Of a stretch of DNA of 64,000 bases, positions 21,778 to 33,730 are shown piece by piece (the first letter of the stretch is position 1; every line of letters begins with the position of its first letter). The notes under the pieces are model-generated. The model was not told the DNA's origin. It did not search any database and saw only the letters and a list, made by a program, of their open reading frames with translations. Origin of the DNA: Asterias amurensis (Eukaryota > Echinodermata > Asteroidea > Forcipulatida > Asteriidae); contig NC_092649.1 in assembly GCF_032118995.1 (NCBI RefSeq), forward strand, positions 27,773,927 through 27,837,926. Reading direction: 5' to 3'. A program made the translations under genes and the position numbers.

Positions 21778-21849
21778 CTGACACCGTCAGCCCAAACCCA
21801 ACTCCTGGTCTTTTCTCCAGCTCCACAATTGTGTAGGCTCTCAGCTCAT
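21778..21849 (-). CDS. GRIP1: GRIP exon 3: start of PDZ1
   Basis: 72-base exon, acceptor TTTTTCAG, donor GTAAAC, phase 1 at both ends. It encodes DELRAYTIVELEKRPGVGFG then LTVS (about residues 60-83). Vertebrate GRIP1: [27 protein letters not shown] is the PDZ1 peptide-binding loop. The exon is short, but the join to exon 4 gives LTVSGGVDKDG, as in vertebrate GRIP1. Confidence 0.94.
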
Positions 21850-22019
21850 CTGAAAAAGATCAAACCAAACTTGGTAATCAGCACTGACCATTAACAGTGG
21901 TCTCCTGGCAAAGTGGACCCACTGAAAACACCCTAGGAACAGTTGATTCTTCCGAAGTGGTTCTTACTGTGGTTGCTTCTGTATTAATATTTAAACCTTA
22001 TAGATTAGTGGAAAAGTTG

Positions 22020-22100
22020 ATGGATTTGGACCGGGATTTGAACCAATGACCTCCAGGTTAACGTCCCGGTGCTCTACCAACTGAGCTATCTGGCCCAACC
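22020..22100 (-). repeat. tRNA-like SINE head (Asn-like)
   Basis: The minus strand reads AGATAGCTCAGTTGGTAGAG (A-box), an anticodon-like GTTAA in the loop, and GGTTCAAATCCC (B-box). The same family forms the tRNA-like modules inside the tandem array at 36.9-48.6 kb. The acceptor stem does not close. Confidence 0.6.
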
Positions 22101-22251
22101 ATGCCAACAGCATGTTAGAGGTCTCCCGATTTTGTCAATATCTTTGTTCGGGTGCCAACCATGAACACAAAAATCTCCATAAAATGTTGTTCCTCTGGCT
22201 CTACCATGTCTAAAATGTCTTGTTTTAAAACCGGTTTAACCTTGAACGTAC

Positions 22252-22314
22252 CTGGAATGCCTGATTGTGGCTGGCCACTCTGGCTGCCACTTTTGCTGGT
22301 CCTGTCATCGTCAT
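22252..22314 (-). CDS. GRIP1: GRIP exon 2: N-terminal linker
   Basis: 63-base exon, acceptor TACATGTAG, donor GTACGT, phase 1 at both ends. It encodes DDDDRTSKSGSQSGQPQSGIP (quoted minus its first Asp from the split codon: DDDRTSKSGSQSGQPQSGIP). QSGIP followed by DEL.. aligns with vertebrate RRQSIPEEFKG just before PDZ1. It is the common exon to which both alternative first exons can splice. Confidence 0.85.
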
Positions 22315-22469
22315 CTACATGTAATAAAAAGAGAGAAAAAACAAATCTTTTTAGATACTCATTCTGTGCACACTCATATTTCCCTGGTAAACAGCTTTGC
22401 ATGTTTTTATTATCATGGTTTTGGGATTGTAGTTCAGGATTAATCGCCCAGGAACATGCCAAATTTTAA

Positions 22470-25400
22470 CAATGGCCAATTGTCGACTAAAGCCTAATCA
22501 AAAGCAAGTTATCACATTTAAAAAAAAGCAAGACAGTGATGTACCCCGTTGGACATGTTGGATTGGGTAACACACATAAAAGAACCAAGTGCACCCAATC
22601 TTCCAATGGCCCAGCACCTTTTGAACCATACATGGTATTTATGGTGTTACACAGATATATAGATAGGTCTCATACAAAACAGAGCTCCACATACCTTGCA
22701 GAAAAAAAAAACAATTCTGAGCGCTTTGATATACCCTATAGGGATGTGATAAAGTGCACTATAAGAATACAATATTATTTACTATCATTATTAAAAGCAT
22801 GTGTTAGGTACCAGGCAACATCGGCCACCATTTTACAAATGGTACTTGGGCAAACTTGGCCAAAGTTGAAGATCATGGTACACAAGTCTGTGAAATGTCT
22901 AAACAATACAAATTGGCTAGGAGCCATGTGGGAGGCGAGTCACAAGTGGGATTAGCAGAGAGATCAGAACGGACTACGGACTGAGTCACTCAGCAAGTTG
23001 TGTATTGAGTAGAGTGATAAGCCTCTACATGTAATCATAGTAATCTACACTACATGGAAGATCATCCATTGTATCTCCATTATTAGCAATTACATCAAGT
23101 AATTCCCTCAATTGGAGTACAATGGAGGCCGGGGAGTCAGTCTTTCCCGTCTCAGTTTGTTGATTAATGTAAATGTATCGGCCTGGAACTTCATCTTGAA
23201 GAGGGAGACGCCATTTTCATTTTGAAAAGGGCATTTGCTTTGGAAAATCTTGATTAAAGTCTATGAGTAACTTTTGTTAAGTGGGCACCAAGGCCAAGAC
23301 CAGGGCAACAGTCCAGGGCGACAGAGGGCATGGCCTCGGTTAGCTACATGTACTTGTAATTCCAGGCCTAGATGTACATTAACCAACAGGCTACTCCTTT
23401 CATTGGAATAAATTAGACAAAATATTTATGACATAAAATGTACAAATGTACCATCCTAAAAATCAATGAGAAGTATGCTAGAACATTTTTTCTAAACAAC
23501 AATGAACAATGATGCACATGTATGTAAACAGGAAATGTTCACTTTTTTCCATTTTCACTATCCACACTATGGAAATGAAATAAAAGTGTGTAAAATTTAA
23601 ATATTGATATCAAATGGTCTTCAGTCTGCTGCTTATTGAGTGAATCATATGGACAACAATCGCTTCATTTTGGTGAAAAAAAATGACAAAAGCGAGACGA
23701 CGTCTCAAGATGTCTGAAATCATGCCACTAGCATTAAATCCAGATGGACAAAGTTAGAAAAACCACATGTATCTAAAATAATCTGTACAAACTGAAGAAT
23801 TATAAGAAAAAACAGCCACAGTGTGTATGGTAAGTGATATGTTGCCGGTTACATCTGTATCTGATGTACAAGATTTACTAAGCCTCTAGTAGGCCTATGT
23901 ATAGCAAAATTATCCTAGTGTACATGTACAAGAAGTGACACCTTTTCCAGATCTCTGTATCCTGATTTACAATCCCAATTACACTTCATTCTGACTTACC
24001 AGATTTGCTATCACTCCTCGAACGAGAAAAACATAGAGTCATCTTATTGGACTCCAAGACACCAACTCCCATTCTAAAACTTCTTAAATAATTCATTTTT
24101 CAACCCTAAAGAAACACTTTCTCTCCAATAACAGGACTCACTTGCAATGACTGCACTTTCCAAAATGGCCGCCTACCAGACAAGAAATATCAGACAGTCT
24201 CAAGACCAACTTCAGGAGATTTCAATGAAATTTTAAGTGGGTGCGTAGAACCAAAAGTAAAAGGTGAACATCAATGACACATTTTGGGGATTTCTTCAAA
24301 ATGTTTTTCCTATCCACTAAGTACCCCCTCCCCCTCATCTTCAACCACATCATTTCACATTGGTTACAGTGTATAATTTATGCATTCATTTCTGAAACTT
24401 ATTGCAGTTATTTTTCTCATTGAATCATCCCCCCCCCCCCAATTCGTCAGCACCCCCTTGGATTTTTTTGGAACATTCTCAAGCCTCTCAAGGGGCTAAA
24501 AAGTTGACAGGATCGCTACCATAATAAGTTATGACAGGGACTGTACAGGAAACTTTCTATTACTTCACCTGGATGGATGCTGTACATCATTAATTAAGGG
24601 AAAATGACCATGCAGCCTTTTGCGTTACTTCAGGTCATATTACTGGTGACCCATCAAACATTGGTAAGCAGCATTTTTGAGCTAAGCAGTTCTATAAAAC
24701 AAGGGCCTCAGTGTAGTGAATAATAATCATTATTATGTGAAGGGCCAATTTCATGGCTCTGAATCACCACCTATGAAAGCAGGGAGTTCTGCGCTTATGT
24801 CATGTATGTCACAATTTTGGCTTGTGCGCATACGTACTCCTTATAACTAGGCATTCTTCGCTTACACAGCCAGCGCACAAAATTTGCGCTTGCCCTGTAA
24901 GCAAAGAATGGTGATCGTAAGCACAAAAATCGATGCTAAGCAGAGCCATAAAATTAGGCCTTGATGTGATAAAAGTTGATATGCCACTAAATAATCTTAA
25001 TCGTCGTAAATGGTTCTGGAAGTAAATTCTGGAAAATTTCCACCAAATTAACCGTATGAAAAAGCGAGTCTAATACAGTCACTTGTGATGAGCTAAAGAG
25101 AGCACAATTTCCCACTGAACCCATTTCTGGGATCGTTCACAATACCCACTCTAGATTCACCACAAATGGTTTCCCCAATGCCCGAACAGAGAATAAAAGG
25201 ATTTGTGTTAAGAAGGGAACCCGGGCACTTATTCCAATCTTTACAATTTCTTTCCTTCCACTGTGACCTCTCATTCAAGCTTCAAACACCACTCTGAAAA
25301 GCCTTTAGGGTCAACCAGTGTACCCCATTCACACTCTTTTCTTAAAGAAGTATTTTTTTCAAGGTAACAGTTAAAAGTGTTAATGGTACACAGGGAACTA

Positions 25401-25600
25401 TTTCGTCCAGCAATTTTGCATCGCACAACATTTAGACTTATTTTGTGCACACTGAACAGAATGCAATAGTGAGAACCAAATCGTGAATCGATTTTGAGTA
25501 GAAACTGATATTTGTATAGCATTGATATGCTACAAAAGTGAAACTGTTCACTGGAAACTGTAGGCCTACATAAGAACACTATTTCACAGGATACAAAATA
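22470..25600. other. GRIP intron without recognised genes
   Basis: Part of the largest intron (22,315-29,884). I see no exon with flanking splice sites and a phase that fits. The stretch holds dispersed-repeat fragments (for example 23,280-23,400, containing GGGCACCAAGGCCAAGACCA, also at 27,700) and the MITE at 24,740. Open frames here are short and featureless. Confidence 0.5.
24740..24962. repeat. MITE with TTTCATGGCTCTG ends
   Basis: Left GGGCCAATTTCATGGCTCTG, right CAGAGCCATAAAATTAGGCC. Inner segment GCATTCTTCGCTTACACAGC pairs with CTGTAAGCAAAGAATGGTG. The same family is at 62,033-62,213 and in part near 49,175-49,245. Confidence 0.65.
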
Positions 25601-25622
25601 AAGTACATTTCAAGGCTAGTAT

Positions 25623-26174
25623 ACAAATATTGACTGCTTCGAGTGCTATGGTTAAAACTGTGACTCCCGAGGTGATCCCCGGAGCGTTCTATTTTCCCGA
25701 GACGTTTCCCGAGGCGAAGCCTCGGGAAAATAGAACGCTCCGGGGATCACCGAGGGAGTCATAGTTTTTAACCATTGCACGAGTAAAAGCAGTCAATATT
25801 TGTTTTATAACACCCCAAACATTTCTAAATACTGTACTATTATTATTAAGTTACAGACCTGAATGCTACAATCCAGGGACGACGCGAATACAGATTGCAA
25901 ACACTTTTACTTACTGTGTTGCATGTAGTGTCGTGCAATCCGAAATGGTTACAGACTATTAATTTATCATCCTCGTACACGCAACGGACGTCTGGGTACT
26001 GCACGCCGTGTGCTAGTCTGTCGGACTAGCGCACGGCGCCGTGTGCTAGTCTTCGGACTAGCGCATGGCAAACCGACGCACTATCACACGACCGTCGGCT
26101 AGCAAAACTAAGACATGTCATGTGACGCCCTCTAAACCAATGAGCAGGCAAAATACTTGCAAGGGGTGTTATAA
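25623..26174. mobile_element. composite foldback element with nested hairpins
   Basis: 25,623-25,803 is an imperfect palindrome of about 181 bases with arms ACAAATATTGACTGCTT and mirror, then GATCCCCGGAGCGTTCTATT and its exact mirror around a GGCGAAGCC centre. Directly after it, TTATAACACCCC (25,805-25,816) has its mirror GGGGTGTTATAA at 26,163-26,174. In between, two tandem hairpins of GTGTGCTAGTC/GACTAGCGCA type lie at 26,005-26,069. It appears to be one non-autonomous DNA element or two adjoining ones. No coding frame. Confidence 0.7.
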
Positions 26175-26542
26175 TAGTGACTAGTACCACACTAACTGCC
26201 TGTGGATTATTTTCCACAGGAATCTACAAAGCCCTGGGAATATGCATTGCTTACCATACACTGGTTTAGCAATTTAGACCCTTTCACACCACAGCAATTT
26301 AGCAGGGGTCCTTTGCTTAATTCAAAAATGCATCTCGTGTGAAAGGATAGCAATTTTTAAACAGTCTAATAAAGAACAACAAATTTGAGAAGATTTCACG
26401 AGGGACCTTGGACAGTCTAGAGGTTGTTTCTTTTCACACATAGTGGAATTTTGTATACTAACTTTGCCCCTGGAACCCCCACAGAAACACAACCAAATAC
26501 CCATCCCAGGCCTGTATGCTTTGTTTTTGAAAGGGCGAGGGC

Positions 26543-26902
26543 TAAGCTTGGGCGATATCGATTTATTTTATTCACGATATATCGCCGACAATATATCACG
26601 ATATTCGATATAATCGCGATTAATTAAATTTGACATCATCAGTCTTCAAACTCCAAGTGAAAGTTGTAGAAGAGACAGTCATAGCATAAGAGAGGTGTTC
26701 TATTCTTCTGGTTTTACTCCAAACCTATGGGGTGCAAGATGTCTCAGCTAGCAAATACATCGCGATATTGCGATATTTAATCGATATCGCGATATATCGC
26801 GATATATCGATATTTCGATTAAAACCAAATCCATTCGATATCGAAATCGTTTCTCAATTAATATCGCAATATTCGATAATATCGTGATATCGCCCAAGCT
26901 TA
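26543..26902. mobile_element. 360-bp hAT-like MITE
   Basis: Terminal inverted repeats TAAGCTTGGGCGATATCG and CGATATCGCCCAAGCTTA type ends (one mismatch: GTGATATCGCCC on the right). The eight bases GCGAGGGC flank both sides (26,535-26,542 and 26,903-26,910), as expected for hAT integration. Subterminal regions are dense in ATCGCGATAT palindromes, possible transposase binding sites. No coding frame. Confidence 0.82.
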
Positions 26903-27790
26903 GCGAGGGCACCAAGGCATTTTCTCCTTGGTAGAGGGCCCCCTATAAGGAAATTGTAAACTTCTACTGGAGCATTTCAAGGGTACAAAGGCATTAACCA
27001 GGGAGCATGGAAGCAATCCCCTTCGTTGCCTCCATGAAGAATCAGGCCTAATGTATTTCCTAAATAAGTTATGTACAGTATTTCACAGAAACACACCATT
27101 ACACCATAGAGGTTGGCGGAAGTTTTCTTCCTCCATGATTATACCATGGAGTACCCACCCCATCCCAACCCCCACCATCCCATGGGAAAAATCGTAAGTG
27201 TCACAGTGTGTGTTCATAGATTGTCCATGGAGGTAGACCTCCATGATTGTACCATAGCTAGAGGACCTGCTTGTACTTTTAAATGGAGAATGGACCCTTG
27301 TTAAATGGATCCACATCAATCACCAGGACAGAGGGCAAGCATTTGACCTCATTAGGTCAAATCTTAGGGTCACGCACCCCCCCCCCTATGGATGGGGATA
27401 ATAACATTAAATGGCCCTAGTGTTTGGCCTAAACCAGGGAGGTTTTACATCAAGGTGCCATTACAATTGGAAGGTGAAAATGAAAGCATTTCAGATGATT
27501 TATTGAGAGGGTAATGCAGTACGGACAATTTCAAATCAGTATGTATCACATCTAATGTATACCAGGAAGGGCTGTGGCATTTTGTGGAAGTGTGTGAAAG
27601 TTTTAGCCTGGAATTTCATCTTCGAGAGGGCAAGGCCGTTTTCTTTTTGCAAAGGGCACTTCCATTTGAAGATCTAAAAGTATGTGAGACTTCTGAAGGG
27701 GCACCAAGGCCAAGACAAGAGCAACAGAGGCTATCTGTGATGTTTACTAATTCCACTCCAGGCCTGGTACACAAATTGTAGTACTGCAGC

Positions 27791-27950
27791 CGATTTCACG
27801 AAACGCTAGGATTAATCCTATCTCGAGTTAGGATGAGTAACCCGTCCTAACTTAGGATGGGTTCTATGCGTCCTACGTATTAGGATACGGAACTTTACTC
27901 GTCCTAAGTCCTAAGATTAATCCTAAGTGAGGAAGAGTTTGGTGAAATCG
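27791..27950. mobile_element. 160-bp palindromic MITE
   Basis: Ends CGATTTCACGAAACGCTAGG and GTTTGGTGAAATCG mirror each other, with internal GATTAATCCTA / TAGGATTAATC and repeated TCCTAA(C/G)T motifs. Related to the split element at 13,454-13,887. Confidence 0.65.
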
Positions 27951-28264
27951 ACGGCAGGCCTGGTATACAAATTGTACATTGTTGTACAATATTGTGTACA
28001 GTGTACGGTGTAGCCAAATATTTAGAGAGCTTTGTGTATTTTGTTAACAATGTGCAGCTAAGTACGCCAATGTACTAAGCACAGTATACCTCCAGATAAG
28101 GAATTTCCAGAAGAATTTATTGCATCATCTTTCATTTTGACAAGTGATAAGATTTATGTAGATCTAAACAATTTTGTCAACAGCCTTTGGTGAAAAATAC
28201 TCAGCTTTCTTGCATTACGGATAGAACTTGCCAGTCCATTGCCTACACAACAAGCTTCTGTGCT

Positions 28265-28386
28265 GGATAACTTTCCGTATGGCGCCACCACTTTTTCAGT
28301 TTTACTCATTTTTACAAAAAGGGATATCTCATTGAGGTAAATTAGATACTATATTATTTCATATCGAATGAAACGGAAACTTTTCC
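28265..28386. repeat. partial MITE, GGCGCCACCACTTTTTCA family
   Basis: Carries the left arm AACTTTCCGTATGGCGCCAC and a shortened right end GGAAACTTTTCC; the inner block with ATATTATTTCATATCGAATG matches the fuller copy at 33,146-33,281 in the opposite orientation. The second arm has lost most of its inverted repeat. Confidence 0.6.
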
Positions 28387-28399
28387 TCTGTGCTTTATA

Positions 28400-29880
28400 T
28401 GACATCATGTGGTTAATCTTTCAATCTCAAATTCAACAAATTTGTTCTTTCAAAAGTAACAGAGCTTCAAGTGCCTGTTCACATTCATTACAAAGATTGA
28501 AAGAGATCAAAATTCAAAATGAGCTTCCACTTTCAAAAGCGTCATTAGAAATCAGGTTTCTCCTCTGTTTGGATTCGAACCAAAACAACGGTGTTAAAAC
28601 AATAAACTGTTTGCGAAACCATCTTTGTGTTTCAGGAAAATAGGACACACTATCTCTTGATGGCTTTCCAAAATCATAACAGAATCACAGAATTCAAGGC
28701 CAAACTGCAGTTGGTTCTGTTCAGAAAGTGTGTAAGGTAGAGTCATTGTTAGATCACAAAACAGAAGTGGGAGTCTCCAGAATCTAACCAAAACACTTCC
28801 TTTTGTCTACCGGAAAAAGAAAGGTTAGGAAAACATCATTTGTGGTTGGTTTCTTTTTTGAATCATCTACTAACATGTTTTGTGGAATCGATTCTTCTAG
28901 GGTGTTGAATGAAAAGTGTATTTTATATCAAACAAAAATAAAAGGTTCAACTCGAAATGAGGACTAACGAATGGTTTGTTTTCCCATAGAATTGTGTGTC
29001 CAGCCAGGTTGAAATAATGTATACTGAGAGAAATGATGTAGTTTTAACTTAATCATAAGTGTTGGAAATGATGGGGGAAAAAACATTTTTTTGTCTATGG
29101 TGGTCTACAATTCAATATTACTCGCTAAACACCATTTCAGTTCCTAAATGCAAGAGTTCTGGTCACGCAATGAAATGCTTACTTGAATTTTCTTTTTAAA
29201 ATTATTATCATCAGTCGGCTGCACAGCAGGCAGACACAAGCTTTTCCCAATTCTCTCCTGTCTTGTGCTGTTGTCCGAATCTCAATATACAGTATATTAT
29301 TAATTGCATTTTAGCTACCACTACCTCAAGAGGAACATTAAAAAGAGGGAAGAAAAGTCCAACATCCATTTCAAAAATATTTAAATACGTGGCAGTGGGA
29401 TATTTAAATTTTTCCAAAAGTAATATCTTGTTCACCTAAATGTTTTGGTAATAACAAGAGAAAAAAATGGAGATCGTGTTAATTAAAGGCAAGATATTTG
29501 GTCCTTGGAAAAAAGTAGGAAAATGTTATCAAGTATAGGGGCTGACCTACATGTACACATGGTGTAGGCATGAACAAACTTTTCAGGCCATTTTAATTAC
29601 AATTTTCCTGATTTTTCTCGGGGCAAAACAAATCGAAAAAAAATAGACTATGGAAAAAATCATGCCTGGGATAATTTTCCGCACGTCGCCACCAATTTCT
29701 CCGCCCTTAATTAACTCCAAAACCACTGAATTTCTTTCTTCTGTGAAGAAGGGTTACCGCATATATACATCCAGAAGAAATTTTTTTTAAAAATTACGTA
29801 ACAGTTTGTAAACAATGGTCAAAATTAGCATCTTAGGTGAATCACTTCAGTATAAATACACAGCTCCAACTTTTCACATC
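28400..29880. other. GRIP intron, no recognised features
   Basis: AT-rich sequence directly downstream of the proximal first exon. I see no splice-bounded exon that fits the phase and no clear repeat except weak similarity to the CCGCACGTCGCCACCA segment near 29,680. Confidence 0.4.
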
Positions 29881-29884
29881 CTAC

Positions 29885-29999
29885 CTCGAAGTTGATGTTC
29901 CCAAAATTGTTCCACGAAATCCAACGAGGCAGCATAGTGGAGACTGTCCAGCTCACGCGCCTCTTGTTTCTTAGTGGTCTTGCTTTGTTTATGACCCAT
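29885..29999 (-). CDS. GRIP1: GRIP alternative first exon, MGHKQSK isoform
   Basis: 115 coding bases from ATG to donor GTAGGA, ending with one spare G that completes GAT (Asp) with exon 2. It encodes MGHKQSKTTKKQEARELDS followed by LHYAASLDFVEQFWEHQLR (38 residues). Gly2, Ser6 and Lys7 with nearby lysines fit the N-myristoylation consensus. A TGA stop lies immediately 5' of the ATG in frame, so the start is well defined. This N-terminus does not resemble the vertebrate GRIP1 or GRIP2 forms that I know. The other two frames of this exon do not give the phase that exon 2 needs. A possible 5'UTR acceptor (TTTTTCAG) lies near 30,086, so an upstream non-coding exon is possible. Confidence 0.72.
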
Positions 30000-30099
30000 T
30001 CATATACACCAACATCCAACAACGTATACAGATACGACAAAATTCCAGAGTGTAAAATCCAGGATCCTTGATGACAAATCAATTAGCTGAAAAATCCAT

Positions 30100-33000
30100 T
30101 GCAAAGGTGCCTCCAGTTGACAGTAACACTGAACAACAATGGCCGATAATTTATGATTTTATCCAGCACAAAACAAAAGCGATCATGTTTTGTTCACAAT
30201 GATGAGAAAAATTCCTGCCATGAAAACTAAAACTCTGTTTGAGTGTTGACACATTGTCTTTCAGGAATATGCAAGTTGTAGCAATACATGCCAAAAATCT
30301 CCAAACTAGCAGTACTTCACTTCACAGAATTGCTTCAGAAATAAAAGACTTGCTTCACTTCACTGTTGCCATCACAGCTCCTTACAGTGTGTGAAACTTA
30401 ACATCAGATTTACCATGCAGCTATTTAAATTTCCTTTGAGCAAAAACACCTTACAAAGTGCACAAGTTTCCAAAAGCCAAGAACTACAATCAGCAGTTGC
30501 AAGAAATCTCAGCCCATGCTGGTAGAATGAATTCCTTGACTTCTTTACATTACACCATTGAATTGAATACACACACCCCTAGACCCCAAAACCCTATTGA
30601 CTCTCTACACAAAATCTACATATGAATGGATTGGCTTAAATCCTCCTTAAAGACTCCCCCAAGAAAATCTAGAAATTCTTCCATCATCACCTAATCCCTA
30701 ATCTCTACATGGGACAACTGACAGCCCCCCCCCCCCCACCACACTTTAAATCCTCAATTACTAATCTGGATTACACCCATTGACTTTGTGATTATCTGGG
30801 ATGCAATCCAAGGGTTGCCAAAATTCATATTTTTTTTTAAATTGTATCTTGCATTTTGTTAAAAAAAATATATATTGATACCTCACCGTGCAATGCCTCA
30901 AATCATACGTGCATTTTGTTAGTTCTCATTTTCAAGAGATTACATTAAAATAAAACTTAGGATCTCTTTGAAAAACAGGTCTTGTCAATCAAAATAAACA
31001 AACCTACATCTTGTTTATTATCAAAAAGAGGAGGATGAGGTCTTTTCAATATAATTAAAGTTCAACTAGACTTTCTAACTCAGCAGAGCCCATAAATTGG
31101 GATAAATGCCAAGGAGCAAAGATAAGTGTCTTGCTCAAGGACAAAATTCCCAGGACAAGAAATTCAAACCCACATTAAAATGACTCAGCCAAAAGAACTT
31201 AAAATTGGTGTACACTAGACTGCTCAACAATGACTTGCAACTTCGCAGTGCTAACACAAATTCATTTTTAAGTTGTTCGATACTTCTTGTACTTCAGGCC
31301 GGATACTTCAAAGAGGCAACGAAGGTGATTGCCTCCATGCCCCCTGGTCATTGCCTTGGTGCCCTTGAATATGCTCTTTTAAAAGTATAAATTTACAATT
31401 TCCGCATGTTGACCCCTTGCACGCGCGTCACACGCGACGACTGATGCCACGCTCACCATGTTGGTGGGCAGTTAGGTTTACGTGTATTAACGCCGCATCG
31501 CCTAAAATGTGCACTTCACTGCATAACGCACAGAATAGAGTTATATAAAAGCGCACAGTGAAATTGCCCACCAGTATGGCGCATTCAAGATTTTTCTGAT
31601 GATGACGTCAGGTGAAATGGGTCAATATGGTGCCCTTTACTAAGGAGAACATGTCTTGGTGCCCTTTATCCTTTTAAAAATGAAGCATACAGGCCTGCCA
31701 TTTATTGTACTTTAACTTCATGGAGGCAACAGAGGCAGTCACCTCCATACCCCTGGTCATTGCCTTAATGCCGTTTATGATGTTTTTTTGAAGAACAAAT
31801 CTATTCATAAATAGAGGGTCTACACTGTGAACTGCAGCACTCTACAAAAGAAAACTGACGCGCTTTTTTACAAGAACAAAGTATCAGGCTACGTTGTATT
31901 TATAGCAGCAGCTGTTTAGAATATTGGGTCAAAATACACTTCTTATAAACATGTGTGGAGTGTAACAACTAGAATGCAATTGTTACATGTATTGAACGGG
32001 TAAACAGGATGTACGTACAAGATGCAGGCTACATTTTGATAATCTGGATTATCCATCATGTCTTGTCAGAGAGCTAGATTACATGGACATTACAGATCAA
32101 AGGATCACGGAAATTCAAAAATACACATATGCAAGGTTTTTACACAGTAGATTTGCCAACATTTTGAAAGAAAAGACATAGAACTGCTTCACTCCTTTGA
32201 TTTGTTTACTAGAATCCTTCCTTCCTCACCCTCAATGGAAACTCAACACAAAAACTGTCAGTGTCAGACTCTGATAGAAATGGTGGTATGCCTTATCCCA
32301 TAGAGAAAGTCTCACTGCTCATCCAATGACACATGCACAATCAGTTTACTTGTGTTTCATACAAAATATGTCGGTTTGATATTTTTTTAAGGTTGGGGCA
32401 GCAATCCTTGCTCTTAAGTTGTTGGTATTTGTAGCACACCGGGCTAGTAGACTGTGCATTTTATTTGCCCTAATAATTAATAAAGTTATCTATAATAGCT
32501 CTGATTTTCAATGTATTTGGCAAAAAAAGACATAGTCATAAAATTACATTCATGAACTCAAAATTCATTGCCACACTTTTTAAAATTTACCATTGAAGTA
32601 GAAAGACAAATTGAGCAATTTAAATAAGTAGGTTGCAAGGTTTTTAGTAGACCACAGGGCAAAATGAGCAGTGGCTTATAAATACACATTTAAATTAGTT
32701 AGGGGACTAAGGCAATGACCGGGGGGCATGGAGGCAATTGCCTCCGCTGCCTCCGTGAAGTATCAGGCCTGGGCTAGTGTGTTGCACTGTTAGTGTTAAG
32801 GGTGAGCCCTGTGGTGGAAGGGAATGGAGGTAGAGGTAGAAGGTTCTATCAAATACCTTTTTTTTTTATAGTTATAAAGAATTGTTTCACTTCAAGTGCA
32901 TTTAGTTTCCTAAAATCCCTTTTCATTCTTGACTCTTGAACATTTTTGTTTTGTCGAAAAGTACACGACTGTTGTAACCTATAGCAAACTATAATGTTAA

Positions 33001-33100
33001 TAGGGTGACTGTTGGGACCTTCAATATTTTGGGGTATTGGATTTTATATTTGGTCATTGTTGTGTACTGAAAACTATAAACACCTAAATATTCATACTTA
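30100..33100. other. intron or upstream region between alternative GRIP first exons
   Basis: Would contain the promoter of the proximal first exon if it has its own. I see no clear TATA box or CpG cluster. The stretch holds dispersed-repeat fragments with the phrase GAGGCAACGAAGG..GATTGCCTCC at 31,305-31,370, 31,700-31,790 and (inverted) 32,700-32,770. No supported coding exon. Confidence 0.4.
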
Positions 33101-33145
33101 AATAGCAATTTCGTTCGGGGTCCTTAACTTGTCCCTGTCATCTTG

Positions 33146-33281
33146 GGAAAAGTTTTCGTATGACGCCACCACTTTTTCATTGGATATGAAATAATATATT
33201 ATCTTATTTACCTCAAAAAGAAAGATATCCCTTTTTGTAAAAATTAGTGAAAAAGTGGTGGCGCCATACGGAAACTTTTCC
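33146..33281. mobile_element. 136-bp MITE, GGCGCCACCACTTTTTCA family
   Basis: Arms GGAAAAGTTTTCGTATGACG / GCCATACGGAAACTTTTCC plus CCACCACTTTTTCA and its mirror TGAAAAAGTGGTGG. The interior includes AAAGATATCCCTTTTTG, as in the copy at 28,265. No coding frame. Confidence 0.7.
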
Positions 33282-33730
33282 TCATCTTGTCTTGTTCTAC
33301 CTCCATCGGATTTGATTTAGTCCAAGTAACTGAATACTTGAACCAGCAATGCTTTGAATTACATCATCCATAAACAGGGCTCGAATTTGACATTGAACCT
33401 CCCGAGGCCAGTGATTCTAGCCCCAGGCCAATATCAGTAAACTAATGACCTGACAAGTTAGGTGGTCTTTTGTTTTTCAATTGAATAATTAATAATTCCC
33501 CTAAGTATCAAAATAATTCTAACCCCATCACAAATGACTGAGATTTCTTCTCAGTAGCTATATACATAGCATCAACACTATCAGGTCTACGCCACCATTA
33601 AGAAAAAGTGGAGAACTGTTTTGTATGATTATATGTTTTGACGAGTGTGCACTGTATTGTAGGAAAATAGAATAGTAAAGGGTTTTTTAAGGGGCAAGTT
33701 CAATTCTAAAAATAACCAAAAAGTTCTTAC

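Noticed and set aside
22020-22100. Possible functional tRNA-Asn gene
   Set aside because: A- and B-boxes are present, but the acceptor stem does not pair and near-identical modules recur in the array, so it is a SINE head.
29825-30082. 85-residue minus-strand frame over the second GRIP first exon
   Set aside because: It runs through the donor into the intron and leaves the wrong phase. The MGHK frame gives the phase that exon 2 needs.
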